Assembly (NCBI RefSeq): GCF_022747945.1
Contig: NZ_JALDST010000001.1
Coordinates: forward strand, 3,658,001-3,722,000
DNA from: Micromonospora sp. R77
GTDB taxonomy: Bacteria; Actinomycetota; Actinomycetes; Mycobacteriales; Micromonosporaceae
Reading direction: 5' to 3'
DNA: 64,000 bases
Shown here one piece after another: positions 30,130-38,277 of this stretch; positions within the stretch are counted from its first letter, which is position 1, and every line of letters starts with the position of its first letter. Below the pieces are notes generated by a model. It worked only from the letters and a program-made list of their open reading frames with translations. It was not told the origin of the DNA and searched no databases. The position numbers and the translations under genes are program-made.

Positions 30130-30981
30130 ATGAGGACGGCCGCCGAACCTGTCGAGGTCCGGCGGCCGTCCGCCGTCCGGGCGCTGACCACCCTGCTCGC
30201 CGTCACGGCGGCGGCCACCGTCGTGGTCGAGCTGCTCAACTACTGGTACGCCCCGGAGCAGGAGTTCGGCCTCGCCGTACGCACCGGCTGGGCGATGCTC
30301 CGGTCGCTGGGCTTCCTGGTGCTGATCGGGCACGTCAACCGGGGCCGTACCGTGGCGAAGCCGTTCGGGCTGATCCTCGCGGTGACCACCGTCTTCGCGG
30401 TCGGCCGGCTGGTCGTACCCCGGGAAGGCGTGCCGGCGTTGCCCGGCCTGCTGGGATTCGGGCTGCTCACCGCGCTCTGCGTGGCGGTGGTCGCGCTGCT
30501 CTACCGCTCCGACGGGGTCGGTGGGCACCTGGTCCGGCACCGCAAGGGCCTGGTCGTGGAAGGCGGGACGATCTCCTGGCGGGAGGTCGCGCCGAAACGC
30601 GCCCCGGTCACCGGTTGGCTGCTCACCAGCCGGGTCGCCGCGTTCACCTACAGCCCGCTGATGCTGGTGCCCGCGCTGGTTGCCGGCGGTTCCGTCCTGG
30701 ACGGGCAGCTCAGCGCGGTGCCGGCCGTGCTGTTCTGGTTCGTCGCCGGCATCGCGGTCAGCTATCTGGTTCTCTTCTGCACCGCGTTCCTCATGCGCGG
30801 CCGCCCCTGGGCCCGCCGCCTCCTGGTGATGATCACCCTCGGCGTGCTCGCGGTCGACCTCCCCCTCTGCTGGTGGCTCCTGGGCCTGGACGGCCTCATC
30901 CGCGACGGCGCCCCCCTCCTGTCGGCCGCCCTCCTCGCCCTCTACGCCCTCCACCGCGCCACCCACACCGAGGCGGCCTAA
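30130..30981 (+). CDS. Polytopic membrane protein of unknown function
   Basis: This 283-residue protein has about seven hydrophobic segments (for example VRALTTLLAVTAAATVVVEL and RSLGFLVLIGHV). Between the third and fourth it carries a basic cytoplasmic loop (HLVRHRKGLVVEGGTISWRE). No family is recognised. It follows pckG by 40 bases in the same direction and could be cotranscribed. Repeat B1 lies just after its stop. Confidence 0.7.
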   Translation: MRTAAEPVEVRRPSAVRALTTLLAVTAAATVVVELLNYWYAPEQEFGLAVRTGWAMLRSLGFLVLIGHVNRGRTVAKPFGLILAVTTVFAVGRLVVPREGVPALPGLLGFGLLTALCVAVVALLYRSDGVGGHLVRHRKGLVVEGGTISWREVAPKRAPVTGWLLTSRVAAFTYSPLMLVPALVAGGSVLDGQLSAVPAVLFWFVAGIAVSYLVLFCTAFLMRGRPWARRLLVMITLGVLAVDLPLCWWLLGLDGLIRDGAPLLSAALLALYALHRATHTEAA

Positions 30982-31004
30982 CCCCCCACCCCCACCCCTT
31001 CCCG

Positions 31005-31077
31005 TCGATCATGGAGTTGTGGTCCCTCGCGAAAGGTGTGAAAGAGGGCGAAACGGGTGCCACAAGTCCATGATCGA
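31005..31077. repeat. Repeat element B, copy 1 (TGATCA-type inverted repeat)
   Basis: Left arm TCGATCATGGAGTTGTGG (31005-31022) pairs with CCACAAGTCCATGATCGA (31060-31077): 17 of 18 positions match. The 37-base loop holds a smaller CCCTC/GAGGG stem. It lies between the membrane protein and the flavoprotein gene. It is closely related to copy 2 at 33150. Confidence 0.8.
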
Positions 31078-31159
31078 TCGGGTGGGGGGTGGCGTGGCCG
31101 CTTCCCGTCACCGGTGGGGGCGGTGAGGATGGGGAGGGGCGGGGTGGGGGGAGGGGCGG

Positions 31160-32322
31160 GTGGGGGGAGTGCGGGTGGGGGCGGACGAGTTCGATGTGGT
31201 GGTGGTGGGGGCGGGGCCGGCGGGGGCGGCTGCCGCGTTGAGCGCCCGGCGGGCGGGAGCTCGGGTGCTGTTGCTGGACCGGTCCGACTTTCCCCGGGAC
31301 AAGGCGTGCGGGGACGGGATCGCGGCGCACGCGTTGGACGTCCTCGCCGAACTCGGGGTCACCGGGGCGGTCGACGGGTACGCGCCGCTGCCCGCGCTGC
31401 GGCTGGTCGGCCCCGGTGGCGGGGCGGTGGCCCGGGCGCTGCCCCGGCCGGCGTACACGGTGCCCCGGGAGGTGTTCGACGCCCGCCTCGTCGCGGCGGC
31501 GGTCGCGGCCGGGGCGGAGCTGCGCCGGCACACCGTACGCCGGGTGGAGCTGCGCGCGGACCGGGTGGTGCTGGACGGCGAGCTGTCCGGGCGGGCGGTG
31601 GTCGGGGCGGACGGCGCGGGCTCGGTGCTCCGCCGGGCGCTCGGTCAGCCGGCGAACCCGGACCGTCACCTGGCGCTGGCCATCCGCGGCTACGCGCCGG
31701 CCCGGCCCGGGCCGGCCGAGCAGCTCATCGTCACCTCGGCGGCGCGCTGGCCGGCGTACGCCTGGTCCTTCCCGATCGGCGACGGTCGGGCGAACGTCGG
31801 GTACGGGGAGGTGCTGCGCGGTGAGCCACTGACCCGGGCGCACCTGCTGGACCGCCTCGCCGCGCTGCTGCCCGACACCGATCCGGCCACGGTGACCGGG
31901 CTGCGCGCCCACCACCTGCCGCTCTCCACCCACCGGCCGGTGCCCGGTCGGGGCCGGACGGTGCTGGCCGGCGACGCCCTCTCGCTGATCAACCCGTTCA
32001 CCGGGGAGGGCATCTTCTACGCGCTGCGCTCCGGGGCCCTCGCGGGTGCGGCGGCGGCGGCGACGTCCCCGACCGGGCCGCCGGCCGGTACGCGGACACG
32101 CTGCGCCGCCGGCTCGGCACGCACCTGCGGCACAGCTCGGTCGCCGCCTGGCTGGCCCGGCACCGTCGGGTGGTCGACGCGGCCGTCCGGGCGGCCGGAC
32201 GGGACGACCGGGTCTACCGGACGGTCGTGGAGCTGGGGCTGGGCGACGGACGGCTCGACGCGCGTACCCTGGCCATGATCGGCATCGGTCTCCCGGCCAG
32301 GGATCACCCACCGCGGCACTGA
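31160..32322 (+). CDS. Geranylgeranyl reductase family FAD oxidoreductase; apparent frameshift
   Basis: The N-terminal FAD Rossmann motif VVVVGAGPAGAAAALSARRAG, then FPRDKACGDGI, VGADGAGSVLRRALG and LAGDALSLINPFTGEGIFYAL, are those of geranylgeranyl/menaquinone-type reductases (double-bond reduction on prenyl chains). After ALAGAAAA the frame becomes nonsense, while another frame continues as DVPDRAAGRYADTLRRRL to AMIGIGLPARDHPPRH and stops at 32322. One lost base in the GCG run at 32048-32062 explains it. The start is uncertain (GTG at 31160, 31169 or 31175) in a very G-rich leader. The cis-prenyltransferase next to it fits a prenyl-lipid role. Confidence 0.78.
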
Positions 32323-32353
32323 TCTTCCAGCCGGCTCGCTACCCTGCAAGGTG

Positions 32354-33124
32354 ATGACTCTGCGGAAACTCCTCTACTCCGTCTACGAGCGCCGGCTGAC
32401 GGCCAGGCTCGCGGGTAAGCCGGTGCCCCGGCACGTCGGTGTGATGTGCGACGGCAACCGCAGATGGGCCCGCGAGATGGGCTTCGTCGACCCGAACGAC
32501 GGCCACCGGATGGGCGCCGAGCGGATCAAGGAGCTGCTGCGCTGGTGCGACGCGGCGGGCGTGGGCCACGTGACGCTCTGGCTGCTCTCCACCGACAACC
32601 TGACCCGGCCGGCGGCCGAGCTGGACCCGCTGCTCCAGATCATCGAGGACCTCACCACCGAGCTGGCCGAGGAGGGCAACCCCTGGCGGCTGCGGATGGT
32701 GGGCGCGCTGGACGTGCTGCCCGCGCAGCACGCCGCCGCGCTCAAGGCGGCCGAGGAGCGGACCCGGGACCGCAGCGGTGGTGCCCAGGTCAACATCGCG
32801 GTCGGGTACGGCGGCCGGCGGGAGATCGCCGACGCGGTCCGCTCGTTGCTGCTGGAGCACGCGGCGAACGGCGGCACCGTCGAGGAGCTGGCCAGCTCGA
32901 TCGACGTGGACCACATCTCCGAGCACCTCTACACCAAGGGCCTGCCGGACCCGGATCTGATCATCCGGACCAGCGGTGAGCAGCGCCTCTCCGGCTTCAT
33001 GCTCTGGCAGAGCGCGCACTCGGAGTTCTATTTCTGCGAACTCAACTGGCCCGACTTCCGCCGCGTCGACTTCCTCCGCGCCCTACGTTCCTACGCCACC
33101 CGCCAACGCCGCTTCGGCGCCTGA
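32354..33124 (+). CDS. cis-Prenyltransferase (isoprenyl transferase, Z-FPP synthase-like)
   Basis: This 256-residue cytosolic enzyme of the UppS family has the catalytic Asp motif VMCDGNRRWAREMG, the substrate region LWLLSTDNLTRP, and the signature DLIIRTSGEQRLSGF followed by LWQSAHSEFYF. It condenses isopentenyl diphosphate in cis. Its length and syntenic position upstream of phoH and glpX resemble M. tuberculosis Rv1086, a short-chain Z-farnesyl diphosphate synthase, so that product is more likely than undecaprenyl diphosphate. ATG 32354 is preferred to GTG 32351. Confidence 0.88.
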   Translation: MTLRKLLYSVYERRLTARLAGKPVPRHVGVMCDGNRRWAREMGFVDPNDGHRMGAERIKELLRWCDAAGVGHVTLWLLSTDNLTRPAAELDPLLQIIEDLTTELAEEGNPWRLRMVGALDVLPAQHAAALKAAEERTRDRSGGAQVNIAVGYGGRREIADAVRSLLLEHAANGGTVEELASSIDVDHISEHLYTKGLPDPDLIIRTSGEQRLSGFMLWQSAHSEFYFCELNWPDFRRVDFLRALRSYATRQRRFGA

Positions 33125-33149
33125 CCCCCCACGCCCCACGCCCCGCGCG

Positions 33150-33221
33150 TCGATCATGGACGTGTGGTGCCCGTTTCACGCCCCGTGCGGCTTTCGTCAC
33201 CCGCCACGACTCCATGATCGA
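33150..33221. repeat. Repeat element B, copy 2
   Basis: Left arm TCGATCATGGACGTGTGG (33150-33167) pairs with CCACGACTCCATGATCGA (33204-33221), 15 of 18 positions. Its loop, read on the other strand, shares GAAACGGG with copy 1, so the two are related copies in opposite orientation. It lies between the convergent prenyltransferase and otsB genes. Confidence 0.8.
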
Positions 33222-33254
33222 CCGCGACCACCGGCCGGGAGGGGCGGGATGGGG

Positions 33255-34112
33255 TCAGGTGAGGTGGGGGAGGGCGTCAGTCAGGAAGTCGCCCAGGGCG
33301 GCGGGCGAGTCGAGGGTGAGGTCGGCGGCGTCGGCGACCTCGTGGCCGGTCTCCGGGTTCGCCACCGCCACGCAGACGCCCACGAAGTCGGGGTCGGCGG
33401 CGGCCCGCGCGCGCAGGGCGGCGAAGGCCTTGATGTCGGAGACGTCGTCGCCGAAGTACCAGGCCCCGCCGGCGTCCCGGATGATCTCGCCGATGACCAG
33501 GCCCTTGTCCCGGTCGACCGGGGGCTTCAGCTCCAGCACCATCCGGCCGGCCTGGCAGCGCAGTCCGAGCCGGTCGGCCCGGGCCCGGCCCCACTCCTGC
33601 ACGATCTCGCCGAGCTGCGGCGCGGTGCGCCAGTGCAGGGCGACGGAGAGCCGCTTGAACTCGACCAGGACGCCCGGCGGCAGCTCGGCCCGGGCCTGGT
33701 CGGCCAGCTCGGCCATGGTCGGCACCCAGGGCAGCGCGGCCGGCTCGGTGACCGTCTCGCCGCCGGAGTGGCTGTGCTCCAGGCCGTACAGCCCGTAGAG
33801 GTCGATGCCGGCGAGCCCACCGAAGTGGTCGCGGAGGAACTCCACCGGTCGCGCGGAGACGATCGCGATCCGGCGTACGACGGGAGCGAGCGCGGTCAGG
33901 GCGGCGAGCACCTTCGGCGCGGGCTGGACCGCGGCCGGGTCGTCGTCGACCGGCGCGAGCGTGCCGTCGAAGTCGAAGAAGAGCACGGTGTCGCCCGCAC
34001 GCTCGGCGGTCGTACGCCAGGCGTGCACGGCGTCCAACGGGGTCTTCGGCTGCTGGTTGCCCAGATTCAACGGCGGCACGCGCGACAGCGTACCCCGCGC
34101 GGGGGCGCTCAT
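33255..34112 (-). CDS. otsB: Trehalose-phosphatase
   Basis: This 285-residue HAD phosphatase has the nucleophile motif FFDFDGTLAP (D47, D49), motif II IAIVSARP, the OtsB cap, and motif III/IV LKPPVDRDKGLVI plus YFGDDVSDIKAF. It dephosphorylates trehalose-6-phosphate to trehalose. The trehalose-phosphate synthase partner is not in this window. The reading frame ends with repeat B2 on its 3' side. Confidence 0.9.
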   Translation of the reverse strand: MSAPARGTLSRVPPLNLGNQQPKTPLDAVHAWRTTAERAGDTVLFFDFDGTLAPVDDDPAAVQPAPKVLAALTALAPVVRRIAIVSARPVEFLRDHFGGLAGIDLYGLYGLEHSHSGGETVTEPAALPWVPTMAELADQARAELPPGVLVEFKRLSVALHWRTAPQLGEIVQEWGRARADRLGLRCQAGRMVLELKPPVDRDKGLVIGEIIRDAGGAWYFGDDVSDIKAFAALRARAAADPDFVGVCVAVANPETGHEVADAADLTLDSPAALGDFLTDALPHLT

Positions 34113-34148
34113 TCGTGGCCGCGATGTGACGTTCGGCGGGCGGGAAGG

Positions 34149-34502
34149 TCAGCGTTCGGCGGCTCCCCGTCCCCGACGCCCGAACGGCACGACCTCCGCC
34201 TCCTGGCCGTGGCTGAGCAGGTAGCCCTCCACGAACCCGGTGTTCCGGTCGCCGGTGTGCGCCTCGATCTCGTTGAGCCGCGCCACCAGGAACTCGGTGA
34301 GCGCGCTGACCCGGTCGTTGAGCCGGTCGTGCAGTTCGGCGACGACCGCGAGGACCACCGCGGTGCCGGCCGTGGTGAGCGCGAAGAGATTGACGACCAG
34401 GGGAAGCTGACCGCCGTTGAGGACTCCGACCACCACGTTGCCGGTCACGCACGAGGTCAGTGAGACCACCGCGACCACGACTGCCAACCATTTCAGGGTC
34501 AT
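34149..34502 (-). CDS. Small two-helix membrane protein
   Basis: This 117-residue protein starts MTLKWLAVVVAVVSLTSCVTG and has hydrophobic stretches at 3-25 and 33-58, a predicted coiled coil (LHDRLNDRVSALTEFLVARLNEIEAHTG-like region), and a basic end GRRGRGAAER. AAGGAGGGG seven bases before the ATG supports it. No family is recognised; the SC near residue 18 is not a clear lipobox. Confidence 0.7.
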   Translation of the reverse strand: MTLKWLAVVVAVVSLTSCVTGNVVVGVLNGGQLPLVVNLFALTTAGTAVVLAVVAELHDRLNDRVSALTEFLVARLNEIEAHTGDRNTGFVEGYLLSHGQEAEVVPFGRRGRGAAER

Positions 34503-34678
34503 GGACAGACCCCTCCTTCTGTCCCGCAGGGCTGGGTTCGGCCTTGTCCCGTCCCCCCGCCGATGACGAGCCCAAGCAGTACGAGTGGACGCTAGCGTGC
34601 TCGTTTCCGCCCGGTGGGTAAACGATCGGGTCTGCCCGACCGTTCTTTCGCCATCTGAGCAAACCGCCGGACGGGCCG
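34503..34678. other. Intergenic, nothing obvious
   Basis: This 176-base gap between the small membrane protein (upstream side) and the XRE regulator (3' side) is moderately AT-rich around 34575-34660. It presumably holds the membrane protein's promoter. I see no dyad or repeat worth naming. Confidence 0.4.
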
Positions 34679-35119
34679 TCAGCCGGCCTGCCTGCCTCGT
34701 TTTCCCACGTCAACCGGCATGGTCGGGCGGTAGGCGAGGTATCTGATCGTCTCCCGGATGTGGAACTTCTCCGCGTCGGAGACGGTCGGGTCGACGAGCC
34801 GACGCAGCAGGGCCTCGACGTCCGGGTCCATCGGCGGCGCGGTGGGGCCGGCCGGCTGCGGGGCGGCCCGGTCCCAGCCGAGGGCGGTGAAGGCGGCGGT
34901 CGGGTTGAGCCCGAGCCCCTCGCAGAAGGCGACCACCCGCTCGACCTCCGGGTCGCTGGCCCAGTCGCCGCGGACCCACCGGTTGATGGTCTGCCGGGAG
35001 ACGCCGGTGCGCCGGGAGACCTCGGTGCCGCTCCAGGCCCGCATGGCGCGGGCGTCGTCGAGTGCCCGGCGGACGAAGGTGGCGAAGGCGATCTTCCGGG
35101 CGTTGGTCGTCTCGGTCAC
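34679..35119 (-). CDS. XRE family helix-turn-helix regulator
   Basis: This 146-residue protein has its HTH in residues 22-52 (SGTEVSRRTGVSRQTINRWVRG), followed by the C-terminal tail PDVEALLRRLVDPTVSDAEKFHIRETIRYLAY. The GTG at 35119 is preferred over upstream starts because residues before it look non-coding. It faces away from a three-gene unit across 263 bases that hold two 17-bp direct repeats, likely its operator. Function of the regulated genes is unknown. Confidence 0.82.
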   Translation of the reverse strand: MTETTNARKIAFATFVRRALDDARAMRAWSGTEVSRRTGVSRQTINRWVRGDWASDPEVERVVAFCEGLGLNPTAAFTALGWDRAAPQPAGPTAPPMDPDVEALLRRLVDPTVSDAEKFHIRETIRYLAYRPTMPVDVGKRGRQAG

Positions 35120-35292
35120 CCCGTGACGGTACGACCAGTCGTCCGCGCCGGGCTGGCCCGGCACGCTGCTGTCACGCGAACGTGACGACTCTCTCGGGTT
35201 GACCGCCAACGATCCGGTACCCTCTTGAGGGGTGTCACCCGGCCAGAATAGATGACCGCCGGTACGGCGGCAGCGGGCCGAAAAGCTGATAC

Positions 35293-35337
35293 TGTCACGC
35301 GCATGAGACAACTTACGGTGTGTCACGTGCATGAGAC
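35293..35337. promoter_or_regulatory. Two 17-bp direct repeats upstream of the 35383 gene
   Basis: TGTCACGCGCATGAGAC (35293-35309) and TGTCACGTGCATGAGAC (35321-35337) differ at one base and start 28 bases apart. A related sequence in the other orientation (ATGCGTCAC) follows at 35351-35359. They lie between the XRE regulator and the gene starting at 35383, so they are candidate operator sites. Confidence 0.65.
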
Positions 35338-35382
35338 GACGAGTGCTCACATGCGTCACCCCGCAGGTGCCGAGGGGGTCTC

Positions 35383-35727
35383 GTGACCGAGCTCGCGACC
35401 CGCGCCCAGGCCTTCGGTCTGATCGCCGAGGGGGTCGCCGCCGGCCTGAGCGCCCCCTGGCGCCTCTACCTCGCCCGGGGCTGCCGCTACGTGTCGCTGA
35501 GCGTCGGCGACCGGGAGGAGTGGGACGCCTGGCGTACCCACCTCGGCTGTCCGGAGCTGAGCGTCCGGGTCTACGACGCCGGCGGCGAGATCCGGCGGTC
35601 CTCGGTGGCCGAGGTCGTGCTGGACGGCTGCCGGATCAGCGTGGAGCTGGTCGAGGACGTCAGCACCGCCGACCTGGAGCGGCTGCTGGTCGCCGAGCCC
35701 AGCCCGAGCGAGCCGGAGGAGCGATGA
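35383..35727 (+). CDS. Hypothetical protein, first gene of XRE-divergent unit
   Basis: This 114-residue protein has no recognised family. It is alpha/beta, soluble and acidic: TELATRAQAFGLIAEGVAAG, ARGCRYVSLSVGDREEWDAW, then GGEIRRSSVAEVVLDGCRI and a helical end DLERLLVAEPSPSEPEER. GAGGGGG lies upstream of the GTG. Its stop overlaps the start of the tiny ORF that follows (ATGA at 35724). It is probably regulated by the divergent XRE protein through the direct repeats. Confidence 0.72.
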   Translation: MTELATRAQAFGLIAEGVAAGLSAPWRLYLARGCRYVSLSVGDREEWDAWRTHLGCPELSVRVYDAGGEIRRSSVAEVVLDGCRISVELVEDVSTADLERLLVAEPSPSEPEER

Positions 35728-35822
35728 CCCGGCCCGCCACCGCGACCCGGCCCGCCACCGCGACCCGGCCCGCCACCGCGACCCGGTCCGGAGTCGGTGC
35801 GCCGACGGGAGCCGCCGGATGA
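35724..35822 (+). CDS. 32-codon bridging ORF with TRPATA repeats
   Basis: This tiny ORF starts with an ATG overlapping the previous stop (ATGA) and stops with a TGA overlapping the next start (ATGA at 35819). It encodes MTRPATATRPATATRPATAT, then RSGVGAPTGAAG. An 18-bp unit is repeated three times (35727-35780). It may serve only to carry ribosomes between the two larger genes, or be a real basic peptide. The double overlap argues against chance. Confidence 0.5.
   Translation: MTRPATATRPATATRPATATRSGVGAPTGAAG
35727..35780. repeat. Three-fold 18-bp tandem repeat
   Basis: The unit ACCCGGCCCGCCACCGCG occurs three times in a row without mismatch and partially a fourth time (ACCCGG). It encodes Thr-Arg-Pro-Ala-Thr-Ala. 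Unit number could vary between strains without breaking the frame, because the unit is six codons. Confidence 0.85.
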
Positions 35823-36229
35823 GCCCGTCCCTCGTCGTCGTCCTCGTCCTCCTGCTCGGCTCCACCAGCTATGCGGCGGGCCGGTTGCACGGCCAGCTCA
35901 GCTACCGGATCGGTTACCGCTTCGGCTACCGCCAGGGCTATTTCGACGGCGACCGTGGGGCCTGGAACCGGCGTCGCCGGGACGCCCAGGCCGTGATCGC
36001 CTCGGCCCTGGCCCGCCCGGTCGCCGTACCGCCGTCGACGACGCCGGTGCGCGGGGCGACGGGTGCGGTACCGCTCGCTGGTCGGGCCGCCGCCGGCCCG
36101 TCGGCGCGCGCTGGCACGGCCCCGCAGCTCGGTGCGGTCGCCGCCCGGCAGGGCACCACCTACACCGGATCCTCGTTCGCGGCGGCCGGACCCCACCCCA
36201 CCGGGATGCTGGTCCGCCGGCACGGCTGA
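35819..36229 (+). CDS. Small membrane-anchored protein, third gene of the unit
   Basis: This 136-residue protein has a signal/anchor helix LVVVLVLLLGSTSYAAG, an unusual Tyr/Arg stretch LSYRIGYRFGYRQGYFDGD (Gly-Tyr repeats) and a long Ala/Pro/Thr-rich tail ending MLVRRHG. No family is recognised. Its start overlaps the bridging ORF stop. Three hairpins follow in the next 120 bases. Confidence 0.68.
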   Translation: MSPSLVVVLVLLLGSTSYAAGRLHGQLSYRIGYRFGYRQGYFDGDRGAWNRRRRDAQAVIASALARPVAVPPSTTPVRGATGAVPLAGRAAAGPSARAGTAPQLGAVAARQGTTYTGSSFAAAGPHPTGMLVRRHG

Positions 36230-36574
36230 GATCCGCCTCGACCCGGTGCGTCGTCCGCGGCGGACACGCACCGTGGGGCCAGGTCAGACCGGTGACCCTG
36301 GCCCCGGCCGGCCGGGATGCGCGCAGGGGGCATGCATCCCGGCCGGCTCCGCCGTGTCCCGGCCCCGGCCCTCGATCGGAGGGCATCGGCGGCGACCACT
36401 AGCCGAGGCGCGTCCGCGCGGCTAGCGTCTAGTCATGGCACGGGGTTCTCCCGGGCCAGCCGGCCAGCCCGGACCTGCGACCTCGCGCACGGGGCCCGCA
36501 TCCGACCCCGTGTCCACCGGGCACCGGACGAGGCGGAACACGGGTGGCCGGGTGCCCATCCGCGGAGCAGGCCT
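36230..36574. other. Intergenic stack of three hairpins before phoH
   Basis: There is no gene in these 345 bases. Three stem-loops follow one another: CGGTGCGT/ACGCACCG (36244-36251, 36266-36273) with an inner TCCGC/GCGGA; GGGGCCAGGTCA/TGACCCTGGCCCC (36275-36286, 36293-36305, one bulge); and a perfect 14-bp GCCGGCCGGGATGC/GCATCCCGGCCGGC (36307-36320, 36334-36347). They may be a terminator cluster, an attenuator, or part of a structured RNA. Confidence 0.55.
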
Positions 36575-37990
36575 GTGACGACTCGCCGTACCCCTGCCGG
36601 TGCCGAACAGACTCCGGCCGCGACTGCCACGACCCGCCGGGCCACCCGGAGCCGCCGCGCGCCGGCCGCCCCGCCGGCCGACGCAGAGGAGCCCCGACCA
36701 GCCGGCCAGGCCTTCGTCCTGGACACCTCGGTCCTCCTCTCCGACCCCGCGGCGTTCCACCGCTTCGCCGAGCACGAGGTGGTGCTGCCGCTGGTGGTGA
36801 TCTCCGAGTTGGAGGGCAAGCGCCACCACCCCGAGCTGGGCTGGTTCGCCCGGCAGTCGCTACGCATGCTGGACGAGCTGCGCGTCGCGTACGGCCGGCT
36901 GGACCGGCCGGTGCCCGCGAACGACCAGGGCGGGACCCTCCGGGTGGAGCTGAACCACACCGACGACGGGGTGCTTCCGCCCGGCTTCCGCAACGAGTCG
37001 AACGACGCGCGGATCCTCTCCGTGGCGCTCAACCTGGCCGCCGAGGGGCGGGACGTCACGCTGGTCAGCAAGGACATGCCGCTGCGGGTGAAGGCCGCCT
37101 CGGTGGGCCTGCGCGCCGACGAGTACCGGCACGGCCAGGCCAGCGACCCCACCTGGACGGGCATGGCGGAGCTGGAGCTGGCCGAGGAGCAGATCGGTCA
37201 GCTCTATGCCGGCGAGACGCTCGACCTGGACGAGGCGGCCGGGCTGCCCTGCCACACCGGGTTGGTGCTGCACTCCGCCCGGGGTTCGGCGCTCGGCCGG
37301 GTGCTGCCCGACAAGACCGTACGGCTGGTCCGCGGCGACCGGGAGGCGTTCGGTGTGCACGGCCGCTCGGCCGAGCAGCGGGTGGCCCTCGACCTGCTGC
37401 TGGACGAGTCGATCGGCATCGTCTCGCTCGGCGGTCGGGCCGGCACCGGCAAGTCCGCCCTGGCGCTCTGCGCCGGGCTGGAGGCGGTGATGGAGCGGCG
37501 CCGGCACAAGAAGGTGATCGTGTTCCGCCCGCTCTACGCGGTCGGCGGCCAGGAGCTCGGCTACCTGCCCGGCTCGGAGTCGGAGAAGATGTCGCCCTGG
37601 GCCCAGGCGGTCTTCGACACGCTCGGCGCGGTGGTGCACGAGAACGTGCTGGAGGAGGTCACCTCCCGGGGGATCCTCGAGGTGCTCCCGCTGACCCACA
37701 TCCGGGGCCGGAGCCTGCACGACGCCTTCGTGATCGTGGACGAGGCCCAGTCGCTGGAACGCGGGGTGCTGCTCACCGTGCTGTCCCGGATCGGCCAGGG
37801 GTCGCGGGTGGTGCTGACCCACGACGTGGCCCAGCGGGACAACCTGCGGGTGGGCCGGCACGACGGGGTGACCGCGGTCATCGAGGCGCTGAAGGGGCAT
37901 CCGCTCTTCGCGCACGTCACGCTCAGCCGTTCGGAGCGTTCTCCGATCGCCGCGATGGTCACGGATCTGTTGGAGGACGTCCCGCTCTGA
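36575..37990 (+). CDS. phoH2: PIN domain / PhoH family ATPase
   Basis: This 471-residue protein has an Ala/Arg/Pro-rich N-terminal tail, a PIN nuclease domain from residue 46 ([17 protein letters not shown]50), a central linker and a PhoH-type ATPase with GRAGTGKS (287-294) and [34 protein letters not shown]-PhoH proteins are described as RNA helicase/nucleases in mycobacteria (PhoH2), there part of a toxin-antitoxin-like pair. The GTG at 36575 with GGAG upstream gives the expected length. A 13-bp inverted repeat follows the stop. Confidence 0.9.
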   Translation: MTTRRTPAGAEQTPAATATTRRATRSRRAPAAPPADAEEPRPAGQAFVLDTSVLLSDPAAFHRFAEHEVVLPLVVISELEGKRHHPELGWFARQSLRMLDELRVAYGRLDRPVPANDQGGTLRVELNHTDDGVLPPGFRNESNDARILSVALNLAAEGRDVTLVSKDMPLRVKAASVGLRADEYRHGQASDPTWTGMAELELAEEQIGQLYAGETLDLDEAAGLPCHTGLVLHSARGSALGRVLPDKTVRLVRGDREAFGVHGRSAEQRVALDLLLDESIGIVSLGGRAGTGKSALALCAGLEAVMERRRHKKVIVFRPLYAVGGQELGYLPGSESEKMSPWAQAVFDTLGAVVHENVLEEVTSRGILEVLPLTHIRGRSLHDAFVIVDEAQSLERGVLLTVLSRIGQGSRVVLTHDVAQRDNLRVGRHDGVTAVIEALKGHPLFAHVTLSRSERSPIAAMVTDLLEDVPL

Positions 37991-38008
37991 GTAGGACCTG
38001 CCGTCCGG

Positions 38009-38046
38009 TCTGCGCCACTTTTAGCACCTTTTGAAAGTGGCGCAGA
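38009..38046. repeat. 13-bp inverted repeat after phoH
   Basis: TCTGCGCCACTTT (38009-38021) and AAAGTGGCGCAGA (38034-38046) are perfect complements around a 12-base loop. The position, 18 bases after the phoH stop, suits a terminator, but no U-run follows. The sequence is AT-richer than its neighbours and may be a third dispersed repeat family. Confidence 0.65.
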
Positions 38047-38277
38047 TCACATTTGGCCCCTGCGGTTTCCCAACTGTCTCACTGTGCGCGATGGTGTCCA
38101 ACGAGCGCCCACGCCCCGGAAAGATCGTCGAGCATCATTCGTCACAGCGGTGACGGAGCCCGGCGGGCCCCGGGGGCGTCGGCTGCGGCCCGTGGGGTCG
38201 GGGCGCTCACGGCGCGGGCGGGGCCATCGAGGGCCGGCCGCCGCGCCGTGTCATTGCCCCCGACGAAGGGACACTTC

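Noticed and set aside
35303..35382. ATG codons inside the direct repeats as alternative starts of the 35383 gene
   Set aside because: They are not in frame with a good ribosome site; GAGGGGG before the GTG at 35383 fits better.
36422..36574. An N-terminal extension of phoH starting near 36317
   Set aside because: Residues there are Arg/Ala-rich nonsense, and hairpins occupy the DNA; the GTG at 36575 gives the family start.
37991..38277. Riboswitch upstream of the transglycosylase-like gene
   Set aside because: No known aptamer core found; only the phoH inverted repeat and GC-rich leader.
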